A program made the translations under genes and the position numbers. 64,000 nt of DNA from an uncultured Chloroflexota bacterium. Lineage in GTDB: Bacteria; Chloroflexota; Anaerolineae; Aggregatilineales; Phototrophicaceae. The notes below the pieces were generated by a model. That model was not told the origin of the DNA. It saw only the letters and a list, made by a program, of their open reading frames with translations, and did no database searches. Of this stretch, positions 59,261 through 64,000 are shown piece after piece (the stretch's first letter is position 1; every line of letters starts with the position of its first letter). The stretch is from positions 19,554-83,553 of the forward strand of contig CALJKV010000011.1 of NCBI GenBank assembly GCA_937974245.1. Reading direction: 5' to 3'.

Positions 59261-59908
59261 TCACCGCCACCCGACCTGACTTTGTTCGATCAGGGCGAGT
59301 ACTGCCTGCCGTGTGATGCCCGGCAGATCTCCCGGCAGTTTATATTTCAACGCCGCCAGCGCCGCATCCCAGCGCAGACCAATGCCCAGTTCATCCTCTG
59401 CCAGCCCGCCATAGAGAAAGCCGGCGGTGAAGGCGTCGCCCAATACGACCGACTGGCGTGGTCAGGAAAGCCGCCTGTCTGACTATTTCACTGGGTTTTC
59501 CCAGAGCAACCGCGCCATCAGCGCCCAATGTGAGGACCAACTGCGCGTGTGACCAGCGCCGCCCCAGATGCACGAGCGCCGCGTTCAGGTCGGCGGGGGA
59601 CTGGTACAGGTTTTGTGTGTCGCGCAAGGGCGGCAGGATTACATCGGCCATCTGTGCCAGCGGCTCGCAGCGTTCGACGACCACAGCTTGGAACGGTAGT
59701 TGATGTCGAAGGTGATGCGCCGTCCCAGGGGGTTATCTGTCAGGCGGGAGAGCCAGGTGGTTTGCAGCCCCAACTGCGCCAGCCCTACTGCCGTATTCGC
59801 TTCGCTCCCGCCAATTTCAATGTTGAAGCTCGCGGCCTGTGCTATGCGTTGAAATCCGGGCGGGGTGAGGCGGTACATCGCCTCGCCCAGTGTAATGACA
59901 TCGTACAT
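59261..59908 (-). pseudogene. Decayed PfkB-family sugar kinase (KdgK-like)
   Basis: Three frames together spell a PfkB kinase. The start (MYDVITLGEAMYRLTPPG, GGSEANTAVGLAQLGL, SRLTDNPLGRRI) jumps directly into TFDINYRSKLW, so roughly 100 middle residues are missing. A frameshift near 59690 continues with VVERCEPLAQMADVILPPLR. A second near 59440 leads into GDAFTAGFLYGGLAEDELG and the end. It lies opposite to its neighbours. The intact kinase would phosphorylate 2-keto-3-deoxygluconate or a similar sugar. Confidence 0.85.
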
Positions 59909-60115
59909 TGTGCGCCTGTTTCCGAAAAAATCAGCACCATAATGGGGTAATTCTACTGTTCTGGGTTCCCCTTTGCCAATATCACCACCTGATATAGCGG
60001 GCTTGAACCAAATTGAGGTATCCTACAAATGGTAGCGGAATGTACTCAAAAATCGATCATTCTTGATATGCATTTTTTGATTCGACCTCAATAATCGATA
60101 TAAACGGAAGATCAT

Positions 60116-62311
60116 ATGATAACTTTTAAATCAGAGGAATACAGACACGTCACCTATACCTGGGATGATGCCTATGCCGATTCGCTGGACCCGGTCGAGC
60201 GCCTGGTGTACCGCTCGAATATCCTGGGTGACGACCAGCGGATCACGAATACCGGCGGCGGCAATACCTCAGCCAAAGTCATGATGACCGACCCGCTGAC
60301 GGGCGACACGGTGGATGTGATGTGGGTTAAGGGCAGCGGCGGCGACCTGCGTACCTCCAAACGGGGCAACTTCGCATCGCTCTATATGGATAAGCTGATG
60401 GCGTTGCAGGCCGTCTACGATGCAGCGGAAGAAAAGGGGGTAAAAACGCCGATTGAGGATGACATGGTGGGCATGTATCCGCACTGTGTCTATAACCTCA
60501 ACCCGCGTGCCAGTTCGATTGATACGCCGCTGCACGCTTTCGTCCCGTACCGCCATGTGGATCACACCCACCCGAATGCGGTGATCGCCATCGCCGCTTG
60601 CAGCAATGGCCCGGCGCTTACCCAGGAAATCTACGGGGATGAGGTCGTCTGGACGGACTGGCAGCGCCCCGGTTTTGAGCTGGGATTGGTGCTGCAGGCA
60701 GCCATCGCCCAGAATCCTGGCATTAAAGGGGTTATGCTGGGCGGGCATGGGCTGATCAACTGGGCGGATGACGACAAGGAATGCTACGAACTCAGCCTGA
60801 CGCTGATCGAGAAGGCGGCACGTTACCTGGAAGAACACGACCTGGGCAAACAGACCTTCGGCGGGGCGAAGTACGCCTCCCTGACCGACGCCGAACGGGA
60901 TGTGGTGCTGTTCGAGATTCTGCCGCCGCTGCGGGGGATGGTTTCGCAGCAGAACCGGTTCGTCGGCACGGTGCAGTATAACGATGCGATTCTGGAATTT
61001 TTGAACAGCCACGACGCGGCACGGTTGGCTGAACTCGGCACATCCTGCCCGGATCACTTCCTGCGTACCAAGATCAAGCCGCTTTATGTGGACTGGAATC
61101 CGCAGACAGAAGATACGACCGCGCTGCTGGCGAAGCTGGAAAGCGGGCTGACCCGGTACCGCCAGGACTATGCGGCCTACTACGACGCCTGCAAGCACGC
61201 CAATTCCCCGGCCATGCGCGACCCCAATCCGACAGTGATTCTCATCCCCGGTTTGGGCATGATCGCCTGGGGCAAGAACAAGAGCGAGTCCCGCGTGACA
61301 GCCGAATTCTACAACAACGCCGTGGCCGTCATGAAAGGGGCGGAAGCGGTGGGCGAGTATGTCGCGCTGCCCCGCCAGGAAGCCTTCGACATTGAGTACT
61401 GGCTGCTGGAAGAAGCGAAACTGAAACGGATGCCGCCGGAACAGGCGTTGGCGCGGAATGTGGTGGTGGTCATCGGGGCGGGCAGCGGCATCGGGATTGC
61501 GACGGCGCTGCGGGCCGCGAAGGAAGGGGCGCATGTTGTCTGCACGGATGTGCAGGCTAAGGCGGCGCAGGCGACCGCCGACCAACTGACGAAAATCTAT
61601 GGTATGGGTATCGGCGTGGCCGGCACGGGCATTTCCGGTTGCGGCCCGGCGATTGGCCTGAGTGTGGATATTACCAACCGCGAGAGCGTGCGGGCAATGC
61701 TCCAGCAGGTGTTGTTAGCGTATGGCGGGCTGGATAACATCATCGTGACGGCGGGCGTATTCGTGCCACCCGATAAGAGCGGCCATATTTCCGACGACAA
61801 GTGGCGCTTCACCTTTGATGTCAATGTGTTGGGCGGTTACATCGTGGGTGATGAAGCCCATAAAGTTTGGGCGGCGCAGGGGCTGCGGGGTAGCCTGGTG
61901 CTGACCACGAGTGTCAACGCGGCGGTCTCGAAGAAAGGCTCGGTGGCGTATGACACCAGCAAGGCGGCAGCCAACCACCTGGTACGGGAACTGGCAGTGG
62001 AACTCGCGCCGCTGGTGCGGGTGAATGGGCTGGCCCCGGCGACGGTGGTCGAGGGCAGCAGCATGTTCCCGCGTGACCGGGTCATCAGTTCGCTGGTCAA
62101 GTATGGTATCGCCCACAGCGAGGCCGAGGACACTGAAACGCTGCGGAGCAAGCTGGCGAATTTCTACGCGCAGCGCACGCTGACGAAACTGCCGATCACG
62201 CCGGAAGACCAGGCGGAGGTGGCGTATCTGCTGTGTACCGACGCCTTCAGCAAGACGACCGGACAGATTTTCAGCGTGGATGGCGGCCTGAACGAGGCAT
62301 TTCTGCGGTAG
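60116..62311 (+). CDS. Bifunctional rhamnulose-1-phosphate aldolase / lactaldehyde dehydrogenase-type SDR
   Basis: The protein is 731 aa. Residues 1-430 are a class II aldolase domain (LVYRSNILGDDQRITNTGGG; VDHTHPNAVIAIAACSNGPA; VMLGGHGLINWADDDKECYE). Residues 450-731 are a short-chain dehydrogenase (VVVVIGAGSGIGIATALRAA with the glycine motif, SVAYDTSKAAANHLVRELAV with Tyr-x-x-x-Lys, IFSVDGGLN). This fusion (RhaEW/RhaD-type) cleaves L-rhamnulose-1-phosphate and converts lactaldehyde. No rhamnose isomerase or rhamnulokinase is in the window. Confidence 0.93.
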   Translation: MITFKSEEYRHVTYTWDDAYADSLDPVERLVYRSNILGDDQRITNTGGGNTSAKVMMTDPLTGDTVDVMWVKGSGGDLRTSKRGNFASLYMDKLMALQAVYDAAEEKGVKTPIEDDMVGMYPHCVYNLNPRASSIDTPLHAFVPYRHVDHTHPNAVIAIAACSNGPALTQEIYGDEVVWTDWQRPGFELGLVLQAAIAQNPGIKGVMLGGHGLINWADDDKECYELSLTLIEKAARYLEEHDLGKQTFGGAKYASLTDAERDVVLFEILPPLRGMVSQQNRFVGTVQYNDAILEFLNSHDAARLAELGTSCPDHFLRTKIKPLYVDWNPQTEDTTALLAKLESGLTRYRQDYAAYYDACKHANSPAMRDPNPTVILIPGLGMIAWGKNKSESRVTAEFYNNAVAVMKGAEAVGEYVALPRQEAFDIEYWLLEEAKLKRMPPEQALARNVVVVIGAGSGIGIATALRAAKEGAHVVCTDVQAKAAQATADQLTKIYGMGIGVAGTGISGCGPAIGLSVDITNRESVRAMLQQVLLAYGGLDNIIVTAGVFVPPDKSGHISDDKWRFTFDVNVLGGYIVGDEAHKVWAAQGLRGSLVLTTSVNAAVSKKGSVAYDTSKAAANHLVRELAVELAPLVRVNGLAPATVVEGSSMFPRDRVISSLVKYGIAHSEAEDTETLRSKLANFYAQRTLTKLPITPEDQAEVAYLLCTDAFSKTTGQIFSVDGGLNEAFLR

Positions 62312-62608
62312 AATGCCATAACGGTATCCCACTGGTTACAGAGTTTATTGCTTAGGACAGGGCAACCGCATCAAATTCACGCTATACAAAATGGCCTTTT
62401 TTGACCCCTCCCCAACCCTCCCCGCAAACGGGGAGGGGGCTGGTCAAACAGAACCAACAAGTCGCCCCCGCTGGCGGGGGAGATTGAGAGGGGGAAAATA
62501 AGCCAGAAGTGTATATCAAATTGAAATTCCCATTTTGATGCAATCGCCTTGTCTCTTAGGGTGTAGCGAGTGTTCCTACCCCTGTATCTTGCTGGAAGGA
62601 AGTCACCG
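62312..62608. other. Intergenic region with a large inverted repeat
   Basis: Nested inverted repeats at about 62402-62500 (CCCTCCCCGCAAACGGGGAG and a GCCCCCGCTGGCGGGG palindrome) form a MITE-like element. It resembles the palindromic repeat at 58041. No gene is seen; it separates the fused aldolase from the tandem aldolase. Confidence 0.6.
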
Positions 62609-63892
62609 ATGAAGTTCGATTTTTTATCGCCGCGCCAACAACTTGTGGAGATCATGAATCGCATTTACTACGGCGGAATGACCACGCTTTCGGGCGGCAA
62701 TCTCTCTATCCTGGATGAAGATGGCAGCATCTGGATTACGCCCAGCGCGGTGGATAAAGGCAAACTGACTCCACATGATATGATCCGTGTACATCCTGAT
62801 GGGACACTCGAAGGGCCGCACATCCCTTCGTCGGAACTGCCATTCCACCGGGCCATCTACCGGCAAAGACCGGACGTGCGAGCTATTGTCCACGCGCATT
62901 CACCGGCCCTGGTATCCTTCAGCATTGTGCGCAGAATCCCCGATACCAACCTGATTCCCCAGGCAAGCCGGGTGTGTGGCAAGGTCGGTTATGCGGTTTA
63001 TGCGCTGCCGGGCAGTGAAGCACTGGGGGAGAGTATCGCTGCCGCGTTTGCGGAGGGTTATGACGCTGTGCTGCTGGAAAATCATGGTGTGGCGACCAGC
63101 GGGACGACCCTGCTCGAAGCATTCCAGCGGTTGGAGACACTCGACTTTTGCGCACGAACGCAGATGTACGCCCAGGGATTGGGGCAGGTTTCTACCCTGA
63201 GCGATGTCCAGATCAGCCGGTTTGACCACCGCGAGTACATCCTGCCGGAGTTCCGCCCAACGGCGCACAGCAGCCGGGAGCGCGAACTGCGCGAACAGCT
63301 TGCCGACATCGTGGGGCGGGCCTGCCAGCGCCACCTGATGATTAGCACCGAGGGCGTGGCTTCGGCGCGGTTGGATGACAACCAATTCCTGATTACGCCG
63401 ACGGGTTTTGACCGCCCCAGCATTGACCATGAGACTATCGTGCTGATTCAGGATGGGCAGCGCGAAGCGGGCAAGATGCCCAGCCGTTCGGTGCGTCTGC
63501 ACGAGGCGATTTACCGGCAGCACCCGGCTGTGCAGTGTGTCATCACTGCCCAGGCGCCATATGTCACCGCGTATGCCATCGCTGAGAAGAGCTTCGATAC
63601 CAAGACTATCCCCGAAAGCTACATTATGCTGCTGGATGTGCCGAAAATCCCGTTCGGCAAGCAGTACAGTGAGCCGCAGACTGTCGCCCGGATTGTTTCG
63701 GCGGGGTCGCCGGTGGTGCTGCTGCAAAACGACTGTGTGCTGACGATAGGCAGCAGCATTCTGCAGGCGTTTGACCGGCTGGAAGTGGCCGAATTCACAG
63801 CGCGTTCGTTGATCGAAACAGCCTCAATCGGGGCACTGGTACCGATTGGCGACGACGAAATCGCGGCGTTGAAAACCAAATTTCTGAGTTAG
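62609..63892 (+). CDS. Tandem class II aldolase-domain protein with a degenerate second domain
   Basis: The protein is 427 aa from the ATG at 62609 with GGAAGGAAG upstream. Domain 1 (1-210) has class II aldolase motifs: TLSGGNLSILDEDG, ITPSAVDKGKL, Zn ligands in VHAHSPALVSF and LLENHGVATSG. Domain 2 (220-427) repeats the fold (ISTEGVASARLDDNQFLITP), but VITAQAPYVTAY and LLQNDCVLTIG lack the His ligands. The first domain is probably an L-fuculose-phosphate-aldolase-like enzyme, and the second likely structural or regulatory. Confidence 0.88.
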   Translation: MKFDFLSPRQQLVEIMNRIYYGGMTTLSGGNLSILDEDGSIWITPSAVDKGKLTPHDMIRVHPDGTLEGPHIPSSELPFHRAIYRQRPDVRAIVHAHSPALVSFSIVRRIPDTNLIPQASRVCGKVGYAVYALPGSEALGESIAAAFAEGYDAVLLENHGVATSGTTLLEAFQRLETLDFCARTQMYAQGLGQVSTLSDVQISRFDHREYILPEFRPTAHSSRERELREQLADIVGRACQRHLMISTEGVASARLDDNQFLITPTGFDRPSIDHETIVLIQDGQREAGKMPSRSVRLHEAIYRQHPAVQCVITAQAPYVTAYAIAEKSFDTKTIPESYIMLLDVPKIPFGKQYSEPQTVARIVSAGSPVVLLQNDCVLTIGSSILQAFDRLEVAEFTARSLIETASIGALVPIGDDEIAALKTKFLS

Positions 63893-63941
63893 AGCAATTT
63901 CATAATAGGGGAGTGTGCAATACCGGCGCTCCCCGATGCGT

Positions 63942-64000
63942 TTACACCTTCTGCCTGGGCAGCGTGAAGGTAAACTTAGCGCCCTGGCCGGGGTCGCTGT
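63942..64000 (-). CDS. C-terminal end of a probable histidine kinase, cut by window edge
   Basis: The last 18 codons of a minus-strand frame end in the G2-box tail typical of HATPase domains (SDPGQGAKFTFTLPRQKV) and a TAA. A GGGGAG/CTCCCC inverted repeat (63908-63934) lies between it and the convergent aldolase gene. The rest of the gene is to the right of the window. Confidence 0.6.
   Translation of the reverse strand, partial: SDPGQGAKFTFTLPRQKV

Noticed and set aside
60269..61585. 438-codon minus-strand frame opposite the fused aldolase
   Set aside because: Composition is shadow-like (Arg, His, Gln runs) and the plus strand encodes a well-defined bifunctional enzyme.
62402..62500. GC-rich palindromes considered as a CRISPR array
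   Set aside because: There are only two or three unequal palindromic arms and no regular spacer; this is a MITE-like intergenic repeat.
62900..63727. 275-codon minus-strand frame opposite the tandem aldolase
   Set aside because: No motif, no ribosome-binding site, and full overlap with a recognised gene.
1..64000. tRNA, rRNA and riboswitch signals
   Set aside because: No cloverleaf-type sequence, rRNA segment or recognised riboswitch core was found by reading; a covariance-model scan would be the decisive test.

Overview
The window looks like a chromosomal segment of a Chloroflexota bacterium, most likely Anaerolineae-like. This is inferred from gene content only, because no rRNA or marker gene is present. 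The pointers are STAND/LuxR regulators, multihaem respiration genes, an AhpD-like protein, a fused rhamnulose-phosphate aldolase/dehydrogenase, and many two-component systems without a clear outer-membrane apparatus.

Left part (1-19.4 kb). A MalT-like regulator runs off the left edge. It is followed by a small mobile module: membrane protein, mini-HTH protein, 591-aa large serine recombinase and a small hypothetical. A long minus-strand respiratory block spans 18190 down to 5274. It encodes a haem-c-bearing sensor kinase, a NarL-type regulator, a receiver-like protein without the phospho-Asp, a collagen-linked decahaem lipoprotein, a dihaem cytochrome, and a Tat molybdopterin oxidoreductase with its four-cluster Fe-S subunit and NrfD anchor. 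Accessory genes follow: an SPFH protein, a TorD-ferredoxin fusion, a small membrane protein and a cyclic-nucleotide-domain membrane protein. Debris of a restriction-modification gene lies just to the right.

Middle part (19.7-42.5 kb). This holds a cold-shock protein, a GH130/GT4 carbohydrate operon, groEL, an SPFH gene flanked by two paralogous membrane proteins, and CheY/kinase/LuxR signalling genes. A plus-strand stress island (33.7-40.3 kb) encodes a glycine-zipper protein, three GlsB/YeaQ-like proteins, YtxH-like, CorA-like, eRF1-like, YggT-like, Dps, CsbD-like and CBS proteins. Its first two genes share a tightly spaced promoter module. Small HTH genes and an IS remnant close this part.

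Best candidate for an undescribed system (42.7-52.5 kb). An OmpR-type two-component pair sits next to four transcription units. Each unit is preceded by the same promoter architecture: three TGCAGA direct repeats at exactly 11-bp spacing, then a -10-like hexamer exactly 23 bp further on. The units encode (i) a DUF4405-like membrane protein, a Tat flavoprotein and a two-cluster ferredoxin; (ii) a Gly/His/Pro-rich membrane protein with a glycerol dehydrogenase; and (iii, iv) two secreted DUF1566 paralogues. The paralogues share a 170-bp identical 3' tract, and one has lost its C-terminal tail to a stop codon.

Right part (52.6-64 kb). Two MITE-like repeats precede an AhpD-like gene. A sugar-catabolism region follows: araB-araD-araA, a zinc alcohol dehydrogenase, a decayed PfkB kinase, the fused rhamnulose-1-phosphate aldolase/dehydrogenase, and a tandem class II aldolase whose second half has lost its metal ligands. 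The end of a probable histidine kinase enters from the right edge.
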